Source of the DNA: Actinoplanes sp. DH11
GTDB taxonomy: Bacteria; Actinomycetota; Actinomycetes; Mycobacteriales; Micromonosporaceae
Direction: 5' to 3'
DNA length: 64,000 nucleotides
Assembly (NCBI RefSeq): GCF_020873875.1
Contig: NZ_JAHWGU010000021.1
Location: 109,222-173,221 of the forward strand
Positions 34,868 through 43,635 of the stretch are shown here, piece by piece; position 1 is the first letter of the stretch, and the number at the start of each line of letters is the position of its first letter. The position numbers and the translations under genes were made by a program. Under the pieces are notes generated by a model. That model was not told where the DNA came from, searched no databases, and saw only the letters and a list, made by a program, of their open reading frames with translations.

Positions 34868-36259
34868 GTGAGCCAGCCCAACGGCGGAACCTTCGACATC
34901 GTCATTCTCGGCGCCGGCAGCGGTGGGTACGCGGCCGCGTTGCGTGCGGCCGAACTCGACCTCTCGGTAGCCCTGATCGACAAGGCTGAGCTGGGGGGCA
35001 CCTGCCTCCACCGCGGCTGCATCCCGACCAAGGCCCTGCTGCACGCGGCCGAGATCGCCGACCAGACTCGCGAGAGCGAGCAGTTCGGCGTCAAGGCGGA
35101 CCTCGTCGGCATCGACATGGCCGGCGTGAACGCGTACAAGGACGGTGTGGTCGGCCGTCTCTACAAGGGCCTCACCGGCCTGCTGACGCACAACAAGAAC
35201 ATCACCGTGGTGTCCGGCGAGGGCAAGCTCGTCAGCCAGGACACCGTCGAGGTGAACGGTCAGCGCTACACCGGCCGCAACGTCATCCTGGCCACCGGTT
35301 CCTACTCGCGCTCGCTGCCGGGCCTCGAGGTCGACGGCAAGCGCGTCATCACCAGCGAGCACGCGCTGCGGCTGGACCGGGTCCCGTCGTCGGCCGTGGT
35401 GCTGGGCGGCGGCGTGATCGGCGTCGAGTTCGCCAGCGTCTGGAAGTCGTTCGGTGCGGACGTCACCATCGTGGAGGCTCTGCCCCGCCTGGTCGCCGCC
35501 GAGGACGAGGACATCTCGAAGCAGGTCGAGCGCGCCTTCCGCAAGCGGAAGATCAACTTCAAGGTCGGCAAGCCGTTCGAGAAGGTCGAGCACACCGACA
35601 ACGGCGTGCGGGTGACCATCGCCGGCGGCGAGACCGTCGAGGCCGAGGTGCTGCTGGTCGCGGTCGGGCGTGGCCCGACGACCGCCAACCTGGGGTACGA
35701 GCAGCAGGGCATCACGCTCGACCGGGGCTTCGTGATCGTCAACGAGCGCCTGCACACCGGCGTCGGCAACATCTACGCCGTCGGCGACATCGTGCCCGGC
35801 CTCCAGCTCGCGCACCGCGGTTTCCAGCAGGGCATCTTCGTCGCCGAGGAGATCGCCGGGAAGAACCCGGCCGTGATCGACGAGGCCGGCATCCCGCGCG
35901 TCACCTACTCCGACCCCGAGGTCGCCTCGATGGGTCTCACCGAGGCCAAGGCCAAGGAGAAGTACGGCGCGGACAAGGTCTCGACGTACAACTACAACCT
36001 GGGTGGCAACGGCAAGAGCCAGATCCTCAAGACCGCCGGCTTCGTGAAGCTGGTGCGGGTCAACGAGGGTCCGGTCGTGGGCGTCCACATGGTCGGCGCC
36101 CGGATGGGTGAGCTCGTCGGCGAGGCGCAGCTCATCTACAACTGGGAGGCCTTCCCGGAGGAGGTCGCCCAGCTCGTGCACGCCCACCCGACGCAGAACG
36201 AGGCGCTGGGCGAGGCTTTCCTCGCGCTCGCGGGCAAACCGCTGCACGCGCACAGCTGA
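34868..36259 (+). CDS. lpdA: Dihydrolipoyl dehydrogenase (E3)
   Basis: E3 reoxidises dihydrolipoyl groups with NAD+. The 463-residue FAD protein has the ADP-binding VILGAGSGGYAAA, the redox disulfide GGTCLHRGCIPTK (two Cys five apart), a second dinucleotide fold VVLGGGVIGVEFAS and the C-terminal HAHPTQNEALGE with the catalytic His-Glu pair. The GTG start (VSQPNGG) is chosen because the fold begins there; 14 upstream codons are open. sucB follows after 39 bases in the same direction, giving an E3-E2 operon that serves 2-oxo acid dehydrogenases. Confidence 0.96.
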   Translation: MSQPNGGTFDIVILGAGSGGYAAALRAAELDLSVALIDKAELGGTCLHRGCIPTKALLHAAEIADQTRESEQFGVKADLVGIDMAGVNAYKDGVVGRLYKGLTGLLTHNKNITVVSGEGKLVSQDTVEVNGQRYTGRNVILATGSYSRSLPGLEVDGKRVITSEHALRLDRVPSSAVVLGGGVIGVEFASVWKSFGADVTIVEALPRLVAAEDEDISKQVERAFRKRKINFKVGKPFEKVEHTDNGVRVTIAGGETVEAEVLLVAVGRGPTTANLGYEQQGITLDRGFVIVNERLHTGVGNIYAVGDIVPGLQLAHRGFQQGIFVAEEIAGKNPAVIDEAGIPRVTYSDPEVASMGLTEAKAKEKYGADKVSTYNYNLGGNGKSQILKTAGFVKLVRVNEGPVVGVHMVGARMGELVGEAQLIYNWEAFPEEVAQLVHAHPTQNEALGEAFLALAGKPLHAHS

Positions 36260-36298
36260 TTCCAGCGATTCCATCGTTCATAAGGAGTTTGGGGAAAA

Positions 36299-38179
36299 AT
36301 GCCGGTATCGGTAACCATGCCGCGGCTGGGTGAGAGCGTCACCGAGGGCACCGTCACCCGGTGGCTCAAGCAGGAGGGCGAGCGCGTCGAGGCGGACGAG
36401 CCGCTGCTCGAGGTCTCCACCGACAAGGTCGACACCGAGATCCCGTCGCCCGCCGCGGGCGTGCTGTCCCGGATCGTCGTGGGCGAGGACGAGACCGCCG
36501 AGGTCGGCAGCGAGCTTGCCGTCATCGCCGGTGACGGCGAGGACGCCGGCTCGGCCGCGCCCGCGCCCGCCGAGGAGCCGGCCGCCGAGGCGGAGCCGGA
36601 GCCCGAGCCCGCCGCGCTGACCACGCCGTCGACCGAGAAGCCGGTCGAGGAGGAGACGCCGGCGCCGCAGACCGCGGCACCGGCCGGTGGTGCCGCCGAG
36701 GGCACCGCGGTGAAGATGCCGGCGCTCGGCGAGAGCGTCACCGAGGGCACCGTCACCCGCTGGCTGAAGCAGGTCGGCGACACCGTCGAGGCCGACGAGC
36801 CGCTGCTCGAGGTCTCCACCGACAAGGTGGACACCGAGATCCCGTCGCCCGTCGCCGGCACCGTCCTGGAGATCAAGGTCGCCGAGGACGAGACCGCCGA
36901 GGTCGGCGCGGAGCTTGCGATCGTCGGCACGCCGGGCGCCGCCCCGGCGCAGTCGGCGCCGAAGCCCGAGCCCACGCCGGAGGCGAAGCCCGAGCCCAAG
37001 CCCGAGCCCGAGCCCAAGCCCGAGCCCAAGCCGGAACCGAAGCAGGAGGCCCCGGCCCAGCCCGCTCCGCAGCCGCGGATCGAGTCGGCGCCGGCACCGG
37101 AGATCGGCGGGTCCTACGCCACGCCGTCCCCGGAGGCCGAGACCAAGGGCACCGAGCCGAAGCAGCCGGCACCGGCGCAGCCGGCCGCCCCGGCCGCCGA
37201 GACGGTCAAGGCGAACGGCGCCGGCGACGCCGGTTACGTGACGCCGCTGGTCCGCAAGCTGGCCGCTGAGAAGGGCGTGGACCTGTCCTCGCTGACCGGC
37301 ACCGGCGTCGGTGGCCGGATCCGCAAGCAGGACGTGCTCGACGCCGCCGAAAAGGCCGCCGCCGCCAAGACCGCGGCCGCCGCTCCGGCGCCGGCTGCCG
37401 CCCCGGCCGCTGCCGCCCCGGCGGGCAAGCCGGCCGCCAAGCCGGAGCCGAGCCCGCTGCGGGGCCGCACCGAGAAGCTCACCCGCATCCGGGCCACCAT
37501 CGCCCGGCGCATGGTCGAGTCGCTCCAGGTCTCGGCGCAGCTCACCACGGTGGTCGAGGTGGACGTCACCAAGATCGCCAACCTGCGGAACAAGGCGAAG
37601 GCCGACTTCCAGGCCAAGCACGGCGTGAAGCTCACCTTCCTGCCGTTCTTCGCCCTGGCCACGGTCGAGGCGCTCCAGCAGCACCCGGTGGTGAACTCCT
37701 CGATCGACACCGAGGCGGGCACCGTCACCTACCACGGCTCCGAGCACCTCGGGATCGCGGTGGACGCGCCGAAGGGCCTGGTCGTCCCGGTCATCAAGGA
37801 CGCCGGTGACCTCAACCTGGCCGGTCTGGCCAAGCGCATCGCGGACGTCGCGGAGCGGACCCGGAACAACAAGATCGGTCCGGACGAGCTGGGCGGCGGC
37901 ACCTTCACGCTGACCAACACCGGCAGCCGGGGTGCGCTCTTCGACACGCCGATCATCAACCAGCCGCAGGTCGGCATCCTCGGCCTCGGCGCGGTCGTCA
38001 AGCGCCCGGTGATCGTCAACGACCCCGAGCTGGGCGAGATCATCGCGCCGCGCTCGATGGTCTACCTGGCGCTCAGCTACGACCACCGGATCGTGGACGG
38101 CGCCGACGCGGCACGCTTCCTGGGCACGCTGAAGGAGCGTCTCGAGGGCGGCCACTTCGAGGCGGACCTCGGTCTGTAA
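36299..38179 (+). CDS. sucB: 2-oxo acid dehydrogenase E2 component (dihydrolipoamide succinyltransferase type)
   Basis: The 626-residue protein has two nearly identical lipoyl domains, with lipoyl-lysines at Lys43 and Lys176 in STDKVDTEIPSP, separated by flexible Ala/Pro/Glu linkers. A peripheral-subunit-binding domain (YVTPLVRKLAAEKGVDL, GGRIRKQDVL) lies at about 311-350, and the acyltransferase core ends with SYDHRIVDGADAARFL carrying the catalytic His. In actinobacteria this protein serves both pyruvate and 2-oxoglutarate complexes, so the name is approximate. AAGGAG eight bases upstream supports the ATG. It follows lpdA in an operon and is itself a substrate of LipA/LipB encoded nearby. 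Confidence 0.93.
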   Translation: MPVSVTMPRLGESVTEGTVTRWLKQEGERVEADEPLLEVSTDKVDTEIPSPAAGVLSRIVVGEDETAEVGSELAVIAGDGEDAGSAAPAPAEEPAAEAEPEPEPAALTTPSTEKPVEEETPAPQTAAPAGGAAEGTAVKMPALGESVTEGTVTRWLKQVGDTVEADEPLLEVSTDKVDTEIPSPVAGTVLEIKVAEDETAEVGAELAIVGTPGAAPAQSAPKPEPTPEAKPEPKPEPEPKPEPKPEPKQEAPAQPAPQPRIESAPAPEIGGSYATPSPEAETKGTEPKQPAPAQPAAPAAETVKANGAGDAGYVTPLVRKLAAEKGVDLSSLTGTGVGGRIRKQDVLDAAEKAAAAKTAAAAPAPAAAPAAAAPAGKPAAKPEPSPLRGRTEKLTRIRATIARRMVESLQVSAQLTTVVEVDVTKIANLRNKAKADFQAKHGVKLTFLPFFALATVEALQQHPVVNSSIDTEAGTVTYHGSEHLGIAVDAPKGLVVPVIKDAGDLNLAGLAKRIADVAERTRNNKIGPDELGGGTFTLTNTGSRGALFDTPIINQPQVGILGLGAVVKRPVIVNDPELGEIIAPRSMVYLALSYDHRIVDGADAARFLGTLKERLEGGHFEADLGL

Positions 38180-38196
38180 GCGACAGCGGTAACGAT

Positions 38197-38234
38197 CGGG
38201 GGTGCGCCGGAAGGCGTACCCCCGGTTTTGTTTT
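38197..38234 (+). terminator. Rho-independent terminator of lpdA-sucB
   Basis: An 11- to 12-bp GC stem (CGGGGGTGCGCC with GGCGTACCCCCG, one G-T pair) with a GGAA loop is followed by GTTTTGTTTT. This is the most classical terminator in the window. Confidence 0.93.
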
Positions 38235-38266
38235 GCGATGAGAGATCTTCGGGAAAGAATCACCTC

Positions 38267-39184
38267 ATGCGCATCGTCATGGCCGGAGCATCGGGCTATC
38301 TGGGTACCCGGCTCGCGGATCGGCTGCGGCAGAGCGGCCACGAGATCACCCGGCTGGTCCGCCGGCCGACCGACCGTCCCGGCGAGGCCACCTGGGATCC
38401 GGCGCAGGGCCGGCTCGACCCGGCCGTGCTGGCCGGCGCGGACGCGGTGATCAACCTGGCCGGCGCGAACATCGGCGACCACCGCTGGACGGCACGCTAC
38501 AAGCGGGTGCTGCGGTCCAGCCGGATCGACACCACGGACACCATCGCCCGGACCGTGAAGCAGCTGCCGGCGACCGACCGCCCGCGGGCGCTGCTGCAGT
38601 CCTCGGCCACCGGGTGGTACGGCGAGACCGGCGAGACCGCGGTCACCGAGGAGGCGTCCGCGGGCACCACCTTCCTCGCCGACCTGTGCCGGGTCTGGGA
38701 GGCCGCCGCCCGGCCCGCCGAGGACGCCGGTGTCCGCGTGGTGCTGCTGCGCACCGCCCCGACGATCGACGCCGCCGGCTCGTTGCTCAAGCCGCTGATG
38801 CTGCCGTTCAAGCTGGGCGCCGGCGCCCGGATCGGCGGCGGCCGGCAGTGGATGGCCTGGGTCGCGATCGCCGACTGGCTCAACGCCGCCGAGTTCCTCC
38901 TGGAGCGGGAGGACGTGGCCGGCCCGGTCAACGTGGTCGGGCTGGAGCCGGTGCGCAACGCCGACTTCACCAAGGCCTTCGCCCGGGAGCTGCGCCGGCC
39001 GGCTCTGCTCGCGGTGCCCGGCCCGGTGCTGGACGTGGCTCTCGGCGAGCTGGCCGGTGAGATCCAGCGCAGCCAGCGGGTGCTGCCGGGGGTGCTGTCG
39101 GGTGCCGGGTTCGCGTGGACGTACCCGACGATGCAGTCCGCCCTGGCCGCCGCGCTGCGACCCGGCCAGGAGGCGGTCCGCTGA
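38267..39184 (+). CDS. TIGR01777-family SDR epimerase-like protein
   Basis: A 305-residue protein with an NAD(P)-binding GASGYLGTRLADRL at the N-terminus and the family hallmarks NLAGANIGDHRWT, SATGWYGETGE and a C-terminal DUF1731-like segment (SQRVLPGVLSGAGFAWTYPT). Such proteins follow sucB in mycobacteria as well (Rv2216). The role is not established; it is an atypical short-chain dehydrogenase fold and in some organisms is linked to cell division. The ATG is inside a longer open frame but the Rossmann motif starts six residues after it. Confidence 0.88.
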   Translation: MRIVMAGASGYLGTRLADRLRQSGHEITRLVRRPTDRPGEATWDPAQGRLDPAVLAGADAVINLAGANIGDHRWTARYKRVLRSSRIDTTDTIARTVKQLPATDRPRALLQSSATGWYGETGETAVTEEASAGTTFLADLCRVWEAAARPAEDAGVRVVLLRTAPTIDAAGSLLKPLMLPFKLGAGARIGGGRQWMAWVAIADWLNAAEFLLEREDVAGPVNVVGLEPVRNADFTKAFARELRRPALLAVPGPVLDVALGELAGEIQRSQRVLPGVLSGAGFAWTYPTMQSALAAALRPGQEAVR

Positions 39185-39256
39185 CCGGACGCCGGGAAAG
39201 CCCGGAAATGGGCCGACCGGCGGGAAAAGACCGGAAGCTGACCGGACGCCGGGAAA
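39181..39256. repeat. Direct repeat downstream of the SDR gene
   Basis: Nineteen bases (CTGACCGGACGCCGGGAAA) occur identically at 39181-39199 and 39238-39256, with a third partial copy between. The first includes the SDR stop codon, so the copies probably arose by local duplication of the gene end. Confidence 0.8.
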
Positions 39257-39327
39257 AAGCTGAGGATTGGCCGTGAAGGAGGCGATGGCCCCCTGAGCCC
39301 GACGAAGCTCTTGCTAACCTGCGCCTG

Positions 39328-41205
39328 ATGTCCGTCGCCGCCCCCGCCCCCGCCGCGTCCGCCGATCCCCCGTCCGACCCCGCGGCGCCACCGCCCAGAT
39401 CGCGGCCGTGGCGCGCCCATCTGACCGTCGCGGTGATCGCGCTCGGGCTCGCCGTCTACGTGACGAACGGGCTGTGGCGCGACCCGTACGGCAACGTGCT
39501 CTCCGACAATGTCGGTGACCAGGCCTGGTTCGAGTGGCTGCTGGGTTACGGCGTGCAGACGCTGAGCCAGGGCTCCGACCCGTTCTTCACGCAGCTGATG
39601 AACGCCCCGGTCGGCGTCAACCTGGCCGCGAACACGTCGATCACGGTCTACACTTTGCTGTTCGCGCCGCTCACGCACCTCGCCGGGCCGCCGGTCACCT
39701 TCGTGACCATCCTGACGCTCAACCTGGCCGTCTCCGCGATGGCGTGGTACCTGTTCTTCGGCCGCTGGCTGGTCCGCAACGCCGGTGCCGCCGCCCTGGC
39801 CGGTCTCTTCTGCGGGTTCGCCCCCGGCTTCATCGCGCACGTCAACGGCCACCTGAACTGGTCGGCCGGCTGGGTCGCGCCGTTCGTGCTCTGGCGCGTG
39901 CTGAAGCTGCGCGAGCCGGGCCGCTGGCTGCGCAACGGCCTGCTGCTCGGCCTGGCGCTGGCGGTCGGCTTCTCGATCGCGCCGGAGGGCCTGTTCTACG
40001 TGGCGATCGCCTGCGGCGTCTTCATCGGCACGTGGTCGCTGGCCCGGGCGGTGCGCGACGAGGCCAAGGCGGCGTTCTGGACGGTCGTGCGGGCGCTCGG
40101 CGTGGCCGCCGGTGTGGCCGGGGCGCTGCTGTCGTACCCGCTGTACATGCACTTCGCCGGCCCGCAGACGTTCACCGGCACCGGCTTCAACCAGCGGTAC
40201 TTCGTGGAGGACGTGGCGGCGTACCTGTCGTACCCGAGCCGGTCCTTCGCCGCCCTCTTCGGTCTCGGTTCGGATCTGGGTCCCAACCGCACCGAGGAGA
40301 CGTCCTACTTCGGCCTGCCGCTCGTCGTGCTGATGGCCGTCACGCTCGTGCTGCTGTGGCGCCGGGCCGACCCGGGGCGCCGGGCCACCCTGCGCGCGGT
40401 CGCCGTCACCGGCCTGGTGTTCCTGGTGCTCTCCTGGGGCCCGCGGCTGAACTGGATGGGCGAGGAACTGGGCCTGCCGCTGCCGTACGCGGCGCTCGCC
40501 CGGCTGCCGCTCTTCGACTCGGCGCTGCCGCTGCGGTTCGCGCTGGCCGTGGTGGGCGTCTTCGGCATCCTGCTGGCGCTCGTCGTCGACCAGCTGCTGG
40601 ACCACCGGATCTCCGCGCCGAACACCCGGACGGCGCTCTGGGCGACGATCGTGGTGAGCCTGATCCCGATCTTCCCGTTGCCGGTGCGCCACCAGGAGCG
40701 CGCGCCCGAACCGGACTTCATCGCCGACGGCACCTGGCAGCGCTACGTCTCCGAGAACGGCGTGCTCACCGCGCTGCCGTTCGCCCTCAACGTGCACGCC
40801 GACGGGCAGCGCTGGCAGGCCTACACGATGGCCCGCGGCGGCCCGCAGTTCCGGATGCCGGACGGCTACTTCCTCGGCCCGATGGTCAACGGCGAGGAGG
40901 GCAAGAAGCTGATGGGCCGGATCGGTGCCCCGCCGCGTGCCACCGACTGGCTGTTCACCCGGGCTGCCCTCTACGGCTACGTGCCGAGGCTCACCAACGC
41001 GGACCGGGAGCGGGCCCGGGCCGACTTCGCGTACTGGGGTGTCGAGGCGGTCTTCCTGGCCGACGAGATCACCGGGTCGGATCACCGGGTGCTGTTCCGG
41101 CAGGCCGTGCAGACGGCCGCGGTGGGGCTGCTCGGCGAGCCGGAGCGGGTCGGTGACGTGCTGCTCTGGCGGATCCGCCCGGGAGTGGACCCGGTCGACC
41201 GGTGA
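39328..41205 (+). CDS. Polytopic membrane protein, glycosyltransferase C-like
   Basis: A 625-residue protein with about eleven hydrophobic helices after a Pro/Ala-rich cytoplasmic start and with a soluble C-terminal domain of about 150 residues. The first extracellular loop has SDNVGDQAWFEWLLGYG, and later loops hold HVNGHLNWSAGW and NRTEETSYFGLP. This resembles GT-C type or YfhO-like glycosyltransferases acting on lipid-linked sugars, but I could not match the family firmly. It lies between the TIGR01777 gene and lipB, which are adjacent in mycobacteria, so it looks like a lineage insertion. It overlaps lipB by four bases. Confidence 0.75.
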   Translation: MSVAAPAPAASADPPSDPAAPPPRSRPWRAHLTVAVIALGLAVYVTNGLWRDPYGNVLSDNVGDQAWFEWLLGYGVQTLSQGSDPFFTQLMNAPVGVNLAANTSITVYTLLFAPLTHLAGPPVTFVTILTLNLAVSAMAWYLFFGRWLVRNAGAAALAGLFCGFAPGFIAHVNGHLNWSAGWVAPFVLWRVLKLREPGRWLRNGLLLGLALAVGFSIAPEGLFYVAIACGVFIGTWSLARAVRDEAKAAFWTVVRALGVAAGVAGALLSYPLYMHFAGPQTFTGTGFNQRYFVEDVAAYLSYPSRSFAALFGLGSDLGPNRTEETSYFGLPLVVLMAVTLVLLWRRADPGRRATLRAVAVTGLVFLVLSWGPRLNWMGEELGLPLPYAALARLPLFDSALPLRFALAVVGVFGILLALVVDQLLDHRISAPNTRTALWATIVVSLIPIFPLPVRHQERAPEPDFIADGTWQRYVSENGVLTALPFALNVHADGQRWQAYTMARGGPQFRMPDGYFLGPMVNGEEGKKLMGRIGAPPRATDWLFTRAALYGYVPRLTNADRERARADFAYWGVEAVFLADEITGSDHRVLFRQAVQTAAVGLLGEPERVGDVLLWRIRPGVDPVDR

Positions 41206-41849
41206 GTACGCTTGCGGCTGTGACTACTGAGGTGCTGTCCGTCCTCCGCCCCGGCCTGGTCGACTACGTCGAGGCCTGGGAGGAGCAGAAACGTGTGCAC
41301 GAGGCGGTCGCCGACGGTTCCCGGCCGGACACGATCCTGCTGCTGGAGCACCCGAGCGTCTTCACCGCCGGCAAGCGCACCGAGCCCGCCGACCGGCCGT
41401 TCGACGGGACTCCGGTCGTCGACGTCGACCGCGGCGGCAAGATCACCTGGCATGGGCCGGGTCAGCTCGTCGGCTACCCGATCCTGAAGCTGCCGGACCC
41501 GGTCGACGTGGTGGCCTACGTGCGCCGCGTGGAGCAGATGCTGATCGACGTCTGCGCCGAGTTCGGCGTGGTGGCCGAGCGTGTCGAGGGCCGCAGCGGC
41601 GCCTGGGTCCGGGCCACCGACGGCGGCCTCGACCGCAAGATCGCGCAGATCGGCATCCGGGTGGCCCGCGGCGTGACGCTGCACGGCTTCGCGCTGAACT
41701 GCGACTGCGACCTCTCCAACTTCAGCCGCTTCGTCCCGTGCGGCATCCGGGACGCCGACGTCACGTCGCTCAGCGCCGAGCTGGGCCGGCCGGTGCCGGT
41801 CGCCGAGGTGCTGCCCGTGGTCGAGCGACACCTGCCGGCGCTGTTCTGA
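41202..41849 (+). CDS. lipB: Octanoyltransferase
   Basis: LipB moves octanoate from acyl-carrier protein to lipoyl domains such as those of SucB and GcvH. The 215-residue protein shows LLLEHPSVFTAGKR, the RGGKITWHGPGQLVGYPI signature and a catalytic Cys in RFVPCGIRD with the Lys in DRKIAQIG. The GTG start overlaps the upstream stop (GTGA); a second GTG six codons later would also fit. lipA lies 1.9 kb downstream rather than adjacent, since aspS has been placed between. Confidence 0.95.
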   Translation: MSTLAAVTTEVLSVLRPGLVDYVEAWEEQKRVHEAVADGSRPDTILLLEHPSVFTAGKRTEPADRPFDGTPVVDVDRGGKITWHGPGQLVGYPILKLPDPVDVVAYVRRVEQMLIDVCAEFGVVAERVEGRSGAWVRATDGGLDRKIAQIGIRVARGVTLHGFALNCDCDLSNFSRFVPCGIRDADVTSLSAELGRPVPVAEVLPVVERHLPALF

Positions 41850-42013
41850 TGGCGCTCTACCGGGAACCCCGTGACAAGCGGGTCTTCGTGCCGCGCAAGA
41901 GCGGTGGCGTGGTGCTCAACTTCGGGCACCCCATCGCCTGGGCCATTCTGGTCTGCACGACCATCGTGCCGTTTGTCATCGTGGCCGCGGTGACGCTGGC
42001 GGTCGTGCTCTGA
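41849..42013 (+). CDS. Small single-helix membrane protein
   Basis: A 54-residue protein translated from an ATG that overlaps the lipB stop (TGATG). Residues 1-27 (REPRDKRVFVPRKSGGVVLNFGHP) are basic and cytoplasmic, then one membrane helix fills 29-52. The N-terminus resembles DUF5808-type proteins. Translational coupling to lipB is clear; the function is unknown. Confidence 0.72.
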   Translation: MALYREPRDKRVFVPRKSGGVVLNFGHPIAWAILVCTTIVPFVIVAAVTLAVVL

Positions 42014-42049
42014 GTCGTGCCATGCCATCGCAGGGGGGACGGCCGAGGC

Positions 42050-42092
42050 CCTTCTGCGGTACGGGTGGACGCGTCATCCGTACCGCAGAAGG
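42050..42092. terminator. Strong bidirectional terminator
   Basis: A perfect 15-bp stem (CCTTCTGCGGTACGG with its complement) and a 13-base loop that can pair further. It lies between the lipB small-protein gene and the convergent aspS. Confidence 0.88.
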
Positions 42093-42098
42093 CTCCCG

Positions 42099-43364
42099 TC
42101 AGGGCGCGAGCCGGTGCAGGTCCCGTGGGAAGGCCGTCACCTCGCGCACGTTGGCGGCGCCGGTCAGGCGCGCCACCAGCCGTTCCAGGCCGATCGCCCA
42201 CCCGCCGTGCGGCGGCATGCCGTACCGGAAACCGTCCAGATAGCCCTGGTAGGGACCGAGCGGCTCACCGGCCGCGGTCAGCGCCGCCACGTAGTCGTCG
42301 TAGCGGTGCAGCCGCTGGCCGCCGGTGACGATTTCCAGGCCGCGGAAGAGCAGGTCGAACCCGTTGGAGTACGCCGGGTCCGGCGACGGATGCGTGTAGA
42401 GCGGCCGTTTGCGCATCGGATAGCCGGTGACGTAGACGAATGCGGAACCGTGTTCCCGCAGCGCCCATTCACCCAGCGCGCGCTCGTCGGCGGGCGCCAG
42501 GTCCGGTTCGTCCGGCGCCGCGCCCGCGATCCGCAGCGCCTCGGTGAAGTGCACCGCCGGGATCTCGGCCGGCACCTCCGGCACGGCGAACCCGGTCCGG
42601 CGGGTGATCTCGGCGAACATCCCGGTGAGGGTCCGCGTCAGTGCCGCCATCACGTCGCGGTGGTCGGCGATGAAGCCCATCTCCGCGTCGAGGGAGGTGT
42701 ACTGCGCGAGGTGCCGGGCGGTGTCGCTGGGTTCGGCCCGGAACACCGGCCCGGTCTCGAAGACCCGTTCGAAGACGCCGACCATCAACTGCTTGTAGAA
42801 CTGCGGCGATTGCGCCAGATAGCCCGGACGTCCGAAGTAGTCCAGTCTGAAGACGGAGGCGCCGGACTCGGTCGCCGACTCGACGATCTTCGGGGTCTGG
42901 ATCTCGACGAAGTCCTGGGCCTCCAGCGCCGACCGGAACCCGGCGGTCGCGGCCGCCGCGATCCGCAGCGCCCCGGAGCGGGCCGGATGCCGCAGCGCGA
43001 GCGCGGCATGGTCCAGCTGGGCGGGCAGGCCGGCGGCGAGCGCGGGCCGGTGCAGTTCGAACGGCAGCGGCTCGGCGACGTGGCTGAGCACCCGGATCTC
43101 CGGAGTGGTCAGCTCGACGCCGCCGGGCGCCTGCTCGTTCGCGGTGACCATCGCGGTCACCTCGACGACGCTGCCCTCGGTGAGTTCTCCGGTGCGTTCT
43201 TCGCTGAACTCGCCCGGCGTGAGCACCACCTGGCTGAACCCGGCGGCGTCGCGGACGATCAGGAACGTCACCGACTTGAGCCGCCGCAGGCGGTGCACCC
43301 AGCCGGCGACGGTGACTTTCTCGCCGGCGTGCGCCGGCAGGGACGTGGAGACGGTGCGTTGCAT
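42099..43364 (-). CDS. aspS: Archaeal-type (probably non-discriminating) aspartyl-tRNA synthetase
   Basis: A 421-residue class IIb synthetase without the GAD insertion of bacterial AspRS, so it is the short archaeal-like form. An OB-fold anticodon domain (VTVAGWVHRLRRLKSVTFLIVRD) leads, motif 2 is FRAEPSDTARHL and motif 3 is GGWAIGLERLV. In archaeal enzymes Trp26/Lys85 mark strict tRNA-Asp recognition, whereas His and Pro mark tolerance for tRNA-Asn; here the equivalent residues appear to be His (GWVHR) and Pro (APGGVEL). It therefore may make Asp-tRNA-Asn for GatCAB. Motif 2 continues HLAQYTSLDAEM, with Gln where I expect Glu. A T-box leader controls it. The gene sits between lipB and lipA. 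Confidence 0.88.
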   Translation of the reverse strand: MQRTVSTSLPAHAGEKVTVAGWVHRLRRLKSVTFLIVRDAAGFSQVVLTPGEFSEERTGELTEGSVVEVTAMVTANEQAPGGVELTTPEIRVLSHVAEPLPFELHRPALAAGLPAQLDHAALALRHPARSGALRIAAAATAGFRSALEAQDFVEIQTPKIVESATESGASVFRLDYFGRPGYLAQSPQFYKQLMVGVFERVFETGPVFRAEPSDTARHLAQYTSLDAEMGFIADHRDVMAALTRTLTGMFAEITRRTGFAVPEVPAEIPAVHFTEALRIAGAAPDEPDLAPADERALGEWALREHGSAFVYVTGYPMRKRPLYTHPSPDPAYSNGFDLLFRGLEIVTGGQRLHRYDDYVAALTAAGEPLGPYQGYLDGFRYGMPPHGGWAIGLERLVARLTGAANVREVTAFPRDLHRLAP

Positions 43365-43372
43365 GGCGGGTT

Positions 43373-43580
43373 ACCTCCTCGGGATCTGCAACGCGGCCCC
43401 AGGGAGGTGTGGGCGAGCGGGATCCTCGCGGTGCCACCACACCTTCGCGCTCTTCTCGAGCGCCTCTTGTCGTGCGCGGCTCAGGGGTGTCTTCACGCTC
43501 CGCCGCACGGGCCACCATCACAGCTACCGGTGGCTCTCTCGGCCGGCGAATCGAAGCGTTACTCGGTCCCATCACTGCCG
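43373..43580 (-). promoter_or_regulatory. Translational T-box riboswitch with Asp (GAC) specifier
   Basis: Read on the minus strand the leader shows all T-box parts in order. Stem I has AGTA at 43563-43560, an ACGCT/AGCGT helix and a CGCCG/CGGCG helix, the AG bulge GAGAGAG (43534-43540) and the distal loop GGTAGCTGTGAT (43528-43517). The specifier loop reads GAA-GAC-A, with GAC at 43491-43489. The T-box TGGCACCGCG is at 43436-43427; its UGGC matches the GCCA end of tRNA-Asp. AGGTGTGG (43444-43437) can pair with CCACACCT (43412-43405), whereas ACCTCC there can instead cover GGAGGT in the ribosome site (43373-43380 region). Uncharged tRNA should therefore free the start of aspS. Confidence 0.9.
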
Positions 43581-43635
43581 TGACAGGGAGATTAACGGGA
43601 CGCTTCCGGGATACGCACGCGAATTACCGGCCCTT

